Shown piece after piece: positions 50,801 to 61,952 of a stretch of DNA of 64,000 nucleotides. Where the stretch lies: assembly GCA_024291935.2 (NCBI GenBank), contig CM044309.1, positions 7,006,001 through 7,070,000 of the forward strand, given 5' to 3'. The stretch's first letter is position 1, and each line of letters begins with the position of its first letter. A program made the translations under genes and the position numbers. Below the pieces are notes generated by a model. That model had not been told where the DNA came from. It ran no database searches and saw only the letters and a list, made by a program, of their open reading frames with translations. This DNA is from Okapia johnstoni. Its lineage: Eukaryota > Chordata > Mammalia > Artiodactyla > Giraffidae.

Positions 50801-53800
50801 TGCCCTCCTTCAGGGATCGATCCTGCGTCTCTTACGTCTCCTGCATTGGCAGGCATGTTCTTTGCTGATGAGCGACTTGGGGAGCCCAAGAAACACAATG
50901 GACCCCCTTATACCTTTTGAGATATGTGAACGATTATTAGTATACAAGGTGGAGATCTACCCTTAATTTCAAGTGCATTTTCTGCCCTTACAATCTGTAT
51001 TTCCATATCAGTGTATAGCTAGTATGAAGTACATTTCACTGGATTAGCTTTTAGGTTTGATGCAGTCCAAATCACCTTGGTTAGAATGTTTCACCTGACT
51101 GTTCAAACTAAAATAGTTGGCTGCAGGCGTTACCTAATTCTTGAAGGATATGAATCACATCAAAGTAGAAATTAATGTGGGAAGGATGAAAAAAAAAATT
51201 GACAGTTGAAGTTTAGGAGTGATTTTAATTTTTTTTACCAGAGAAATAAATCAAATAAAAGCTTTCAAAAACTTGCCATATAAATGACAATGTAAGTACT
51301 TAAGAATATAATAGTTTTTCACTTTGTCTAGTGCTGTTCATTTGCAATTTCTTTATTTGTTCAGAAAATGAATTACTGCAATTATGGAAAACTGAGCTGA
51401 TATGTTAAGACATTACTGAAGGACTGGGTTTCTTCAGCTTTGCTGTCACAGGGGATCTTTCCGACCCAGGTATCGAACCCACATCTCGAGTCTCCTGCAT
51501 TGGCAGGCAGGTTCCTTACCACTAGTGCCACCTGGGAAGTCCACAATTATACAAATTTGTGTAACTCAAACAATGTTAAACTATGACCAGGAAACCATGT
51601 TTGATATTCATGTTTCCCTACATAATAGCAGAAGAGGTAACTCTTGGTGACTAAAGCTGAAAACGTTAGATGTTGTGGGAAAGAAAATTATACTATTATC
51701 AGATATTCTGTGTCCAAAGCCAGGTTCTTTTCCCAAGCAGCTGAGTACTCTTGAGAAACAAACTAATTTCTCTGATTTTCAGTTTTTTGTATAATGGGAA
51801 TTATAATACCTCTGCTGCAAATTTTCTTTGAGGATTAAATGTTAAAATACATTTTAAGCATCTAGTATTATGCCTGACACATAGCAGGTGCTCCATAATT
51901 ATTAATTTGTTTCCCTTTTAGTTACTCTATATCCTAAACAGAGAAAACAGAGTCTTTCAGACTGAGAAGTATTGAGGTCAATTTAAAGAAATGAGAGAAA
52001 GTTGGGTTTGTATTTCTGAAACACTAGTAAATTACTGAGTTTGTGAATAATACAATTTATATTGTACCTGTATTTCACAAAATCTTTCAGATGCAACATC
52101 TTACTTGAGCCTCACAATAAATTGAAGGGTAGGTGTTATTACCCTCATATAAAGGATGAAAAAATGAGGCAGAATGATAGAGATTTTTCCAGAGACAAGA
52201 TTTGATTTCAGATCTCTTTACCTTTTCTTTCCTATCTTCCTCCTCTCCTACCAGCTCCTACATATGTTTATCAGATATGAATTGATAAATTCATTTTCAA
52301 AGTTGCAGTTTTTCCGAGGTTTGATTATATTAGGACTTTTGGTTTTTCTTGTTGTTACTGAGATGCAGTAAGCCAGGGGCCTTGGAAGCAAATTAGTTCA
52401 AAGATCACAGCTCTATGTCCTGTTTCTGTGTAGACTTCAGTTCACCACTTAACTTCTCTTCACTTTTTTCCTTATTGAGGTAAGATTAATCTCACAGAAC
52501 TCACATAAAGATTAAATAAGACATGCATAAAGTGCCTGGCATACAACTGGTATCCAATAGTTGTTTCTTTATCTTAAAAGAGAAATCTATATAGTTGTTT
52601 AATTTATAAAATAAAATGTCAAATTTTAGTGAAAATGATCTGACTTATTTGGTTAGTATACCACTATCTATCTCTCTCTCTCTCATCTATCTATCCCTTA
52701 TTAACAATTTGCACACACCACAGAAAATGTCAGTTGCTGAACAGAATTTCAAGAAGTACTTGAAGTCTCTTTTTTGATGTGGTACTTTATTAACCATGTG
52801 GAAGAGTGGATGAAAATGTGCCATTGCTTAATGCTAGTTTCTTTTGTGGGAAGTTTTTTTTAAAAAACTACAAAATTCATAGTTGTATTTGAAAAGGGAA
52901 AATGTACACATTTTTATTTGCTTACCTTAAGCTCCTCCGTCTCTATGAAGCCACTGTGATCAGTATCATATTTTCTCCATGTCTGTAAATAATTTTGGAT
53001 AAGGAAGACCAAACACGTTAGCAAAGGTCACAATTTTCCTATTTTCAGATATGTGAAGATATCACTCGGTGACAGAGGTTTCTTTTACCTTCATGAATTC
53101 CTCACAGGACTTTAGCTGCTGGCATCGGAAAAGCAGCAGGAAGTTCTCTTCTGTGGGTAACACATGAGCCAACTGGAAAAGATTGAAGAAGCTGTTGTGA
53201 GGAGCTTGAAAGCAAGTCTCTCTCATTTCCTGCTCTTAGCTTTTCTTGACCATAATTTTATTACCTAGAAAACTATGAGAGGAGAAACATGGCGATCGAT
53301 TTTCCCTTTCGGATACTTTGTCCCGACAAAGTGCCATTGTGTTTTGCAGCACTTGGGTGCCCTTGAGGGACCGGTTCTCCAGTCAGGGAGGTGGCTGCGG
53401 CAAGCATGCCTAGGGAGTTCAGGGAAGGATGGCTGACCCTTCTCATCTGCTAGACACACAAGCAGACTCATCCCGGTGGCTCGACCCCTGCATCCTTCCT
53501 GTGCCCCAGATCAGGTCCTTTCCTGTGAGGGACAGAGGATGGCACACACGGGGCCATACATTTCATGTAAAATAAAAGAAGCTGAGAGATATGAATGTAG
53601 CAGAGAGGCCAGAAGGCAAAAAATGAATTCTGAAGTCAGAGGAGAAAGCTTGTTAAGAGATGCAATGGAATATAAACTCAGGACAACTGTAAAACAATAG
53701 AGAGATGGAAAAAGACACTACAGTGAACAGTGGGAACTGAATGGTAACAGGGAATATCAGTTCTCAAATGTTTCGTCTCTGCTAAAAGGACATCTCTTGC

Positions 53801-56800
53801 TTGAGTCCAGGGCTTAAATTTTATTTGATGATCTCCCTTGAGTGACCCGATGACATTTCTCCTAAGATTTCATTTTGTAACTTCAATGCTCCTTTTTTTT
53901 TTTGGCGGAGAGAAGGAACGAATACAATCTATCTATTGTGCGCAGGGAGGGCGGGAGCTGGACGGATGCCCTAATGAAGGTGTGTGCTCTATTCCTGGGC
54001 AGCTGCTAATTAGCTGTGGTCCCCAGCAACTCCCTCAGCCGTTTCTGGAGCTTAGCATGCTCCTCACTTAAAATAAGGAGTTGAAATAGAAACCAGTGTC
54101 TCTTAAATGTATTGGGTTCAAAATGACTTTGAGAATATGTTAGAATCACTGCATCTTCACCATTAAAGAATCAACCTACAACACTGTATTCCATCTAATT
54201 TCCAGAAGTTGGTGAATCCCCTGAAGTACAGGCATGGACCCTCATCTGTGAATTTTTGGACTGAAAACCCGTGGTCTAGATTAAACTTTAGGTCAGCATA
54301 CATGGCAAAAGTCTACCAAATTATAGAAGTCTCTCACACTAAAAACAAAAAAAAATATTGTCCTTTTAGGCCCATTAAAAAATTTAAAATATAAAATGCA
54401 TCATTCTATCTTATATGCAAGTAACCTCAGCTTCTTTATGCTGTATATGTCCTTTAACTTATCTTGTCTTTAGATCTTTGAAATAATATCTCAAATTAGA
54501 ATCATTCAGGCACTAATAACAGGATGAAACTAAGGGGCAGAGCCAGATATCTTATTAGGATGTTTGGTATGACTGTCAGAAACACTTTCTTATTTCCAAA
54601 CAAAGGTCACTAGTATGGTTACGCATTAATGCAAGCATTAATTTAGGAAACAGGAAATAGTCAATGCCAACTCTTTCTTTATTGGTATGTGAATTGTCAG
54701 ATACCACTCGTAAGCTTTCGGTAGACCTACCCATAGCCCACCCATTTCAGGAGGGCAAAGATTAGTCTTTGTCTGCATCTCCTGAATACTTAGTGTGGTG
54801 CTCAACAAATTAGGTGCTTGACATAAATGTTTGGAATTGGTTAATAATTTTACTTCAGTAAAAATACCTGCTTAACATGATCTGTAGTGAGCATATTTTT
54901 TACCTTCATTGTGATTTTCTATATTGCTTGGATTTTCAAAATTACTGTACATTGTTTTGAACAAAATAATAATTTTTCTTAAGAAATCTACTTATCAAAA
55001 CCCACCAAATAGATAAAAACAGAAAAACTAAAAGACTGAACTAGAAGCAATGACCACATGCAAAATTAGGGAAATTTTAACCTCTTTTGTTTCAAAAATT
55101 AAACATCACAAAACTTGCATAAAGTTCAGAGGTCTCTAGGAATGTCAAATGTAGAGATGGTAAAATTGCTCTTCATGTTTAGTATAAATGTATATTTCTT
55201 CACTCCTGCTATTTTGGTCCTAGTTGGTTTAATTATAATAAAATACATATTATATCTACATGCAACATAGTCAATCTTTTGATTTAATTGAACTGTTAAT
55301 GTTAAACTCAATACAGAGCCATCATATTTTACAGAAGTTAGCAATGAGTCTTAAACACATAAAACACTGTCATAAGACAAACCAGCCACTAAGAGAGAAG
55401 CAATAAGTAGGTGTGGACAGGATGTGGCTGTGTGCTCAGTTGCTAAGTTGTGTCTGACTCTCAGCAACCACAAGGACTGTATCCCGCCAGGCCCCTCTCC
55501 AAGGGATTCTCCAGGCAAGAGTACTGGAGTGGGTTGCCATTTCCTTCTCCAGGGGATCTTCCCAACCCAAGGATCGAACCCCAGTCCTCCCACGTTGCAG
55601 GCAGACTCTTTACTAACTGAGCTATGAGGGAAGCCCCTTCATAACAAACAAATAACAAATCATCTTTTTTGTGTGTATTTTTTGCCATGTCATGTGGTTT
55701 GTGGGATCTTAGTTCCTGGACCAGAGATTGAACCCAGACCCTTGGCAGTGAAAGCACCTAGTCCTAATCACTGGACCACTAGGGAAAGCATATGAATCAA
55801 TATTCAAATTTCAGAGCTGGGTGCAGTAACTCTCCAGCTATTGACTCTAAGACCATATCTACAATGTGACTGAGGTCTTTTACAGAAGCTGTTAAGTAGG
55901 GCTGTTCTTGCCTCTATTTTGATAAGTCACTGTTGTCAACAGTATTATCCTGTATTACTTGTTCCAAGTTTATTGGTGATTTCTTAATTTTCAATCTGCC
56001 TGCCTGCTTTTTTATAAACTCTCTACACTTTATTATGGATTGGAGAAGAGAGTTAAGAAAAGCAAGGGAATGAATGTAAGGCAGATAACTGTGGCTACTA
56101 GGAGAATCTTTCAAAGCCTCATTTATGAAAATTGATTGCTTGTCACTGAGAGTTGGGAGGCAAAAATTTCTACTTGCCGGTCTTCTCTTTCAGCCTATGT
56201 ACATCTTGAGGAAAGGGTCTCTGACTTAATTAATGTTTCCTTGCCTGGCGCCTGCAAGAATTTCCATAGATATTTTACTCAACCAACGAATGAAGGCAGT
56301 TGACTATCCAGGGTCAGCATAGGCTGCAAATACGTGGAAATAAAGTTCCTTTGGAGAGAATTCAAACAGCTTACTATGAAGTTGTGGATAGGGGTTGGAG
56401 TGGCCACTGTGACTGACATCCAGAGTTCTCTTTAGGTGCTACTGCTGCTACTGCTAAGTCACATCAGTCATGTCCGACTCTGTGAGACCCCATAGATGGC
56501 AGCCCACCAGGCTCCCCCGACCCTGGGATTCTCCAGGCAAGAATACTGGAGTGGGTTGCCATTTCCTTCTCCACTTTAGGTGCTAGGAGTGTTGTTATGG
56601 TCTCAACTGTAAGGTTTCTTTGGGAGATTACCTGGGCTGACGAGAGCTGTGTTCCCAAGATGCACATGGGGATATAAAACCTAGCTCACTCACTCAAAAC
56701 TTGGGACATCTCCGAAGGGTTGTCCCAGTTCAGAGCTCACTGTAGGGTCAGCCAAAGTTGAGACTGCATCACAGCCCAACGTCTCGCTCTACCCAGCTTT

Positions 56801-59800
56801 GTTCTTTTATTTCCCCTGGACAGGCACTGATTCCAAGAGCACTTCCTAATAAACTTCCTCATTGCTTCTCTTCACCTCAGATATGGTCCCCAAAGGAACC
56901 AACCTATCCCATGGCAGCGATCTTTACCACCTCTCCTCTCTTACTAGCCATAATATGGAGCTCGTGACTATGTTTTGGATTAGGCTGAAATCCCTTTGTG
57001 GCTCACATGGCCATGATTCAGAACCTACGAGGCACAGGACTGCACGCTGGGGATTCATAGTCACTGACAGTAAGAACTTTACAGGGAGGCAGATAATTAA
57101 AAATTTTGTTTCAGACAATTTCAAAGCAACAGATAGCTACAGTGGTAAAGCTACACGCTAGGTGCTAGGAGAGGACATGTGAAGGACAACTTCACTAAAA
57201 ATATAAATGGCTGAGATATCTTTTAAAGCACACACAAGGCATAATTTTTGAAGACAATCTTGGTGCATGTTAGATTCTTTCAACACATATTAGTAAAACA
57301 TTCACTTTCTTGGTTTGGAAGCCAAAGAAATATTTTTCTAGCCAATGAGAAGTGAGCCCAGGAAATTGGGAAATTTAAAAGGCAAATAATCTTTTCACAC
57401 AAATTAAAGGCTAGTTGAATTTAATAATTTGAATTTGACAAGTTATAAGAATGGGGGAAAGATTGACATTAAGAAAAATGGCATAGATTTTCTAATGAAA
57501 TATTTTTATTTTTAATAATAATAGCGAGTACATTTATTGAGTTTTTGTAGTGTGCCAGGGCTTGTCTATTTTTGACGTGTGTTATCCGATGTTGATATTC
57601 ATATGTCATCCATGTTCACAACCAAGGAAACAGAGGCTCAGAGAAGGTAAATGACCTTCTATCACATAGCTTATAGGTGGAGCCAGATTTGAAATCAGTC
57701 TGACTTTTTGATTTTGAGACTCTTGTCCTTAACTCTCACCCTCCATTAAAATCTCCAGTCTTAATAAACTATTTGTAAAAATCTATCAAGAATGAGGTTC
57801 TAAATCAGATTTTAGTGTCAGTTGTTTCCCCAGACTCTGAGGTAGAAAACTGTGTACGGTTAGTCGCTCAGGCGTGTGCAATTCTTCACAACCCCATGGA
57901 CCGTAGCCCACCAGGCTCCTCTGTCCTTGGAATTTTCCAGGGAAGAATACTGGAGTGGGTTGCCATTTCCTCCTCCAGGGTGTATTCCTGACCCAGGGAT
58001 TGAACCCTCATCTCCTGCAAGCCTCCTGCATTGCAGGTGAATTTTTTACCACTGAATCACCAGGGAAGCCTGAGGTAGAAAACTAGTTTACTATTTAAAA
58101 AATTACATTTGTTATGGTTAAACTTACATGCTCAAATCCCACTATCAAGAAAAGAAGGAAAGTCTAGAAAAATGCCTGCTTCCCTGGGAGGGTTATTACA
58201 ATTTTACAATTGAAATAGCTTTCAGATCTATTTTTCCAGTGGATGCACTGACCTGGACAGATAGACACAGTAAAACTGGAGAGGATGCTATTTTCTCACA
58301 CAGTGCCCAAGTGATCAGGTGAAAAGGTTGCAGATTTGACATCCAGCTAAGGGAAACATCTATACTTAATGTGAGCACCAGAGAAGGAATTTCTATTATC
58401 TGCTAAATCATTCAGTCTCCCTCTTTGACTATTTTAATCAATCTTCTCTGCAATAGAGCTATTAGTCTGAATAAATTTAGAACATTTTGACTGTCATGGT
58501 ATTTGTTAAATTATCTCAGAATTTCAGAGTTCCTGTTTTGAGTTTGTATCAACAATCTCTTTATTATCAAGCTGTACTTGTGTGAATTTTAAAATCTATT
58601 TAAAAGACATGAAACTTAAAAGTTCACAAGAAAGTCTATTTGTACATTACCCTTCTTTTTACATGTTTTTTCATGTCTAGGTAGTAACAGCATATTGTTG
58701 GAAAGTGTCAGTCAACTTCATTAAAACAGAAGTTTGAAAGTTAACCACTATATTTTCTGATTTTTTGAACAACACGTTTCAATTAGAGCCAAGTCAATTT
58801 GATCTGGAAAGCAGACCACCACATAAATACCATTTGGTTTACTTTGATTAGATTTTGATGAGCCCCTGAATACACCTACTAAGTGGACAATACATAAGCA
58901 AATCTAATCTCTTTTCCCTTTGAACATGAAAGCTATGGTGTACTTGATGTGAGTCGATGGGAATCTATAGATTATTTTAAGTTTTGGAAAACCTTTTTTT
59001 TTATTCCTTCAAAGCTGGCTGAAATTCGTGTATTTATACTCCATGTTACATATAGGATTTCTTAGTAAGTGATATATGTCAAATTGGAAAACAGAAAGGA
59101 TGAACTTGATTTACTACAACTACCTTACTGGTGACACTAGAGGGCAGGTTATAAATTCAGGCATTCCCCACTCTCCTCCATTTTGTACATGTAATCTGTA
59201 GCTTTCAGTTCCTCTTTTCCAATGATTTTTTGGAATCTCTCCTTTTTTCTTATCCCTCCTCCTTAACCAGGTTAAGCGCAATCAACCTGCATGTGAACTA
59301 CAGCAGCAGTCTCTTCCCTGTTCCCCCATCCTCTCCTCGTTTATCCAAGTACTGACCCTCCTCACTTCCTTCTGTGTCTTGGCTGCTAACTCTGATTAAT
59401 AAAAAGAATTCTGGAATCAGAGTCAGATCTAGACCTGTATAAATGTTCTGTCACTCCTTGCCAGTGGGACCTTAGATCATTCAACCTTTCTGAGCTTCTG
59501 AGCTTCAATTTCTTTACCCTTAAAGTGAGAAATCTTGGCTACCTTTTCCTCTGGGTCTCATGCAGCAAAAATTTCCATGTCCTGGAATAATTAAACTTTC
59601 TAATGAAGTCTTATGCGTTTCACTTCTCTTCCTTTAAACTCTTTCTGCTTTCGGTGATTGACGGTTCTTCCCAAATCATGTTTCAAGTGGTTTGGTCAAA
59701 TAACTCTACACTTTGTGCATCCCTGTTCAACCAGGCTAAATTTAAGCCCTGCCATAAGTAATCAATGAACTGAAGCTTGAAAATATTTTCTTTTAATGTG

Positions 59801-61952
59801 GAAAATATGTGGATTATTAATTGCAAAAAAAAAAGGCTGAGTGGTTTAGAGGAAAGTGGCCAAAATTCTATTTAAGCTACAGCTTTCCTCAACTATAAAT
59901 TTATTTTATTTTGTTATTATGAAGATCAAATGAGATCACATGTTTGAAAACACTCCATAATTGTGTGTGTGCTCAGTCCCTTCAGTCGTGTCCGACTCTT
60001 TGCAACCTATGGACTATAGCCCTCCAGGCTCCTCTCTCCATGGGATTCTCCAGGCAAGAATACTGGAGTGGGTTCCATAATTGTGTAATGTCATACAAAT
60101 AAATGAAAATTCTCTTTCTTACTGTTATTGCTATAAAAATTCCTGAAGTCTTCATTTCAGTCTTCATTAACTTCTTCATTCTCTTCTGTTAACTATCTCT
60201 ATCTTTCCTCACCCAGAAATCCTTTTCTTTCATGGAACAGTTTCTTTCCCAAACTTCTGTGGAAATTCCTTACATCAAATCTCTAGGAAAATGTATCTGG
60301 TAGTAACTCCTAGCTTCTCATTCAAATTAGACCTGAAATAATACTTCATAAATGATTATTCCATATAATATGCAGTAAAATATAGATTCAAAATAGATTT
60401 ATTCATCTTATCCTTTTAAAAATATAGCATCTATGTGAATCAGATCCATGCTTTTTGTACTACTGTTACAACCTAGGGTACTAAAGAAATTAAAAATAGC
60501 TGAGCCCATTGGAGCCCTTAAGGTGAAATACATTAAATACAAGACGAGGGTCTTTTCTGAACTAGAATTATAAAGTATGCCAAACTCTCAAATAGCCCCA
60601 TCTATAATCTCACTGATTTCAGAATTTCTGACTAGTTTTGAATAATTAGATTTATGTCATCTCATTTATGTTCATTTCAATGTTATTTTCTTATCCTTGA
60701 TGATTCATATCTTGATTAGTTGGCCTCTGTGTCAATCTATAAGTCCCATTACTATTACTTTATCTATTTATATAGTAATGAGTTATGCATAGGCAAAGGG
60801 AAAAGTGTATACTCCAGGGAAATATTTTAATTACAAAGATAATAATAGTATGTCCTTCTTTAACTCCATTTGTAGTAGCTGTTTAAAAATAAGTATATTT
60901 CACATTGACATCACTGGTGTCCTATAACATCAGTCTTTGAAAACCAGGTTAGTTCTCTGCATCAAAGGTAAATTATGACTAAGAATACTTCACAATCTAA
61001 TACACTAAGAACATTATATAAAGAACATAATTATGTCTATTATTTGATATATTTTAAACTATGACCTTATTAATTTTTCTGGACAAAGTTATCCACTCAA
61101 TTTCTCTAATGGGTTACAGAGATTAAAAAAAAAAGTAGCTGAGACATTAAATTTTATAAAAGTAAAAGTACTGTTTCATACATCTGAAGAATGCAAAAGA
61201 GTTAATGTATAGTCAAAGCTTTGCTTCCTTGATTCATAGACAAAAAAGTTGTCTTCACTAGGAAAAGATAAGATTTGACACCCAAGTTTCAACTTTTAAA
61301 GACTCAAGAGAAAACCATACCTACACATCATAAAATATTCACTCACTTTAAGTTCTTGTGTTTTTACATGGCCAACTGGCAACTTAAAATGGAACTTCAG
61401 AAAACAAGATGCAACTTTTTGCCATGATATCATCTTTAGGGACGGAAAATTGTTCATTTTATATTCAAACGGAAAAGTCTACACTGTTAATAAGAAATAC
61501 CAGTGAACTGTGTTCTTGGTTAGCGTTTTATTCAACTGAGGCTGGTAAGGTAATGGGATGAGTACTCATCCGGAAGTTTGGGACTTGAGTCTCTAACCGC
61601 ACCAGGGCCAACAGACAGTTGCATAGCCAGAGACAAATCATTTGACTTCTTTAGGTCTTAGTTTTGTAATATATTAAATTTCGGCTTGGATTATGAAAAT
61701 TCTTAGGTCTGTTTCATTTCTGAGCAGTTTTTTATTTTATATCTCTGAACAAAAGATAGCATGCTACTTAAGTAAAATAAGCCTCTTAGATCAGGTTTTG
61801 CCTATCATGTTTGAGTTGAATACAACTCCAAAAAGCGCGCTTATTAAAACCATGAGAACAATGAGCAAGTTCCTTACCTCTACAATTCCTATTTTTCCAT
61901 CATCTCTTTGTCCATACTGATCCACAAAAGTTTTCATCTCAGGTGATAATTC
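47754..61952 (-). CDS. CALB1: CALB1, calbindin-D28k (partial, exons 3-11)
   Basis: Minus-strand spliced CDS: 61952-61878, 53172-53089, 52982-52926, 50250-50173, 49511-49456, 49366-49327, 49199-49146, 48277-48206, 47867-47754. It totals 630 nt and encodes residues 53-261 plus the stop. The remaining 52 residues (156 nt) must lie right of the window. Calbindin-D28k is a cytosolic six-EF-hand calcium buffer of neurons and of calcium-transporting kidney and gut cells. Canonical calcium loops are seen for EF3 ([12 protein letters not shown]), EF4 ([12 protein letters not shown]) and EF5 ([12 protein letters not shown]). EF2 (around [12 protein letters not shown]) and EF6 are degenerate, as known for the family. 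No frameshift or stop is present, and all junctions are AG/GT. Confidence 0.98.
48206..48277 (-). CDS. CALB1: CALB1 exon 10 (EF5 loop)
   Basis: A 72-nt phase-0 exon encoding [20 protein letters not shown] and KNKQ (residues 201-224), with donor GTAATC. It supplies most of the fifth calcium loop; the first two loop residues (Asp-Gln) come from exon 9, so an intron cuts the loop. Confidence 0.97.
49146..49199 (-). CDS. CALB1: CALB1 exon 9
   Basis: A 54-nt phase-0 exon, acceptor CATCTAG and donor GTAAAA, encoding [18 protein letters not shown] (residues 183-200). It forms the entering helix and the first loop positions of EF5. Confidence 0.97.
49327..49366 (-). CDS. CALB1: CALB1 exon 8 (40 nt)
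   Basis: A very short exon, acceptor CAAAAG and donor GTATTT. Its first base completes Arg169, followed by [13 protein letters not shown] (170-182), the linker between EF4 and EF5. Its introns are only 89 and 127 bp. Confidence 0.96.
49456..49511 (-). CDS. CALB1: CALB1 exon 7 (EF4 loop)
   Basis: A 56-nt exon, acceptor CTTTCAG and donor GTAAGC. It encodes [18 protein letters not shown] (151-168) plus two bases of Arg169. The whole EF4 calcium loop [12 protein letters not shown] is within the exon. Confidence 0.97.
50173..50250 (-). CDS. CALB1: CALB1 exon 6
   Basis: A 78-nt phase-0 exon, acceptor TTAACAG and donor GTAAGA. It encodes [20 protein letters not shown] and EYTDLM (125-150): the exit helix of EF3, the linker and the entering helix of EF4. 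Confidence 0.97.
50480..50521. repeat. Direct repeat flanking a T15 tract
   Basis: GGTATGCTATGCT at 50480-50492 and 50509-50521 flanks an A followed by 15 T. On the minus strand this is repeat, poly(A), repeat, the outline of a target duplication around a tail with almost no element body. Short GCTAT repeats nearby allow slippage as another explanation. Confidence 0.7.
50674..50887 (-). mobile_element. Bov-tA SINE with 9-bp target duplication
   Basis: A reversed, somewhat diverged full copy. AAGAAACAC at 50665-50673 and 50888-50896 flanks it, with one mismatch in the next four bases. Confidence 0.85.
51450..51541 (-). mobile_element. SINE tRNA-like head fragment
   Basis: Ggtatcgaacccacatctcg and cctgcattggcaggcagg, then cacctgggaagtcc, form the reversed tRNA-like end of a Bov-tA or CHR SINE without the body. 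It is not a functional tRNA gene. Confidence 0.7.
52673..52695. repeat. TCTA/TC simple repeat
   Basis: CTATCTATCTCTCTCTCTCT, then CATCTATCTATC: a short compound microsatellite in CALB1 intron 5. Confidence 0.8.
52926..52982 (-). CDS. CALB1: CALB1 exon 5 (EF3 loop)
   Basis: A 57-nt phase-0 exon, acceptor TTTACAG and donor GTAAGC. It encodes [19 protein letters not shown] (106-124), containing the complete canonical EF3 loop. Confidence 0.97.
53089..53172 (-). CDS. CALB1: CALB1 exon 4
   Basis: An 84-nt phase-0 exon, acceptor TTTTCCAG and donor GTAAAA. It encodes [20 protein letters not shown] and KSCEEFMK (78-105): the exit of EF2 and the linker and entering helix of EF3. Confidence 0.97.
55427..55638 (-). 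mobile_element. Bov-tA SINE
   Basis: A reversed full-length copy ending gagctatgagggaagcccc. No certain target duplication is seen. Confidence 0.88.
55672..55792 (-). mobile_element. CHR-type SINE fragment
   Basis: Gtgggatcttagttcctgga, ccagagattgaacccagacc and cactggaccactagggaa are the reversed CHR-type tRNA-like end. Confidence 0.65.
56442..56573 (-). mobile_element. Bov-A SINE with 12-bp target duplication
   Basis: A reversed Bov-A unit with a (GCT)n-rich left end, which is the AGC tail on the other strand. CTTTAGGTGCTA at 56430-56441 and 56574-56585 is an exact duplication. Confidence 0.92.
57852..58070 (-). mobile_element. Bov-tA SINE with 14-bp target duplication
   Basis: A reversed full copy ending caccagggaagcc. 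TGAGGTAGAAAACT at 57838-57851 and 58071-58084 is exact. Confidence 0.93.
59967..60073 (-). mobile_element. Bov-A SINE with 13-bp target duplication
   Basis: A reversed, truncated Bov-A unit. TCCATAATTGTGT at 59954-59966 and 60074-60086 is exact, so the truncation happened at insertion. Confidence 0.92.
61878..61952 (-). CDS. CALB1: CALB1 exon 3 (EF2, degenerate)
   Basis: A 75-nt phase-0 exon, acceptor AATTTTAG and donor GTAAGG. It encodes [20 protein letters not shown] and IGIVE (53-77), the second EF-hand, whose loop lacks the usual ligand pattern. The following intron is 8.7 kb. Confidence 0.97.

Larger units (their letters stand above)
50251..52925 (-). other. CALB1: CALB1 intron 5
   Basis: A 2.7-kb AT-rich intron with the Bov-tA at 50674-50887, the SINE piece at 51450-51541, the T15 tract with flanking direct repeats at 50480-50521, MIR-like traces near 51770-51910 and 52380-52570 (tgcctgacacatagcaggtg), and a TCTA/TC simple repeat at 52673-52695. 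No gene is seen. Confidence 0.75.
53173..61877 (-). other. CALB1: CALB1 intron 3, 8.7 kb
   Basis: This is the large intron between exons 3 and 4. It contains the SINE copies at 55427, 55672, 56442, 57852 and 59967, and MIR-like remnants near 57540-57740 (gaaacagaggctcagagaag) and 61545-61680. 53285-53480 is GC- and CpG-richer than its surroundings. 53500-55420, 56580-57840, 58085-59960 and 60090-61870 show no gene; frames up to 99 codons there (56862-57161) resemble nothing known. Confidence 0.75.

Noticed and set aside
51450..51541. tRNA gene
   Set aside because: The tRNA-like wording belongs to SINE heads and no intact cloverleaf is seen. The same applies to all the Bov-tA and CHR copies.
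56862..57161. 99-codon + strand frame in CALB1 intron 3
   Set aside because: No known family, no splice or polyadenylation context, and a length expected by chance.
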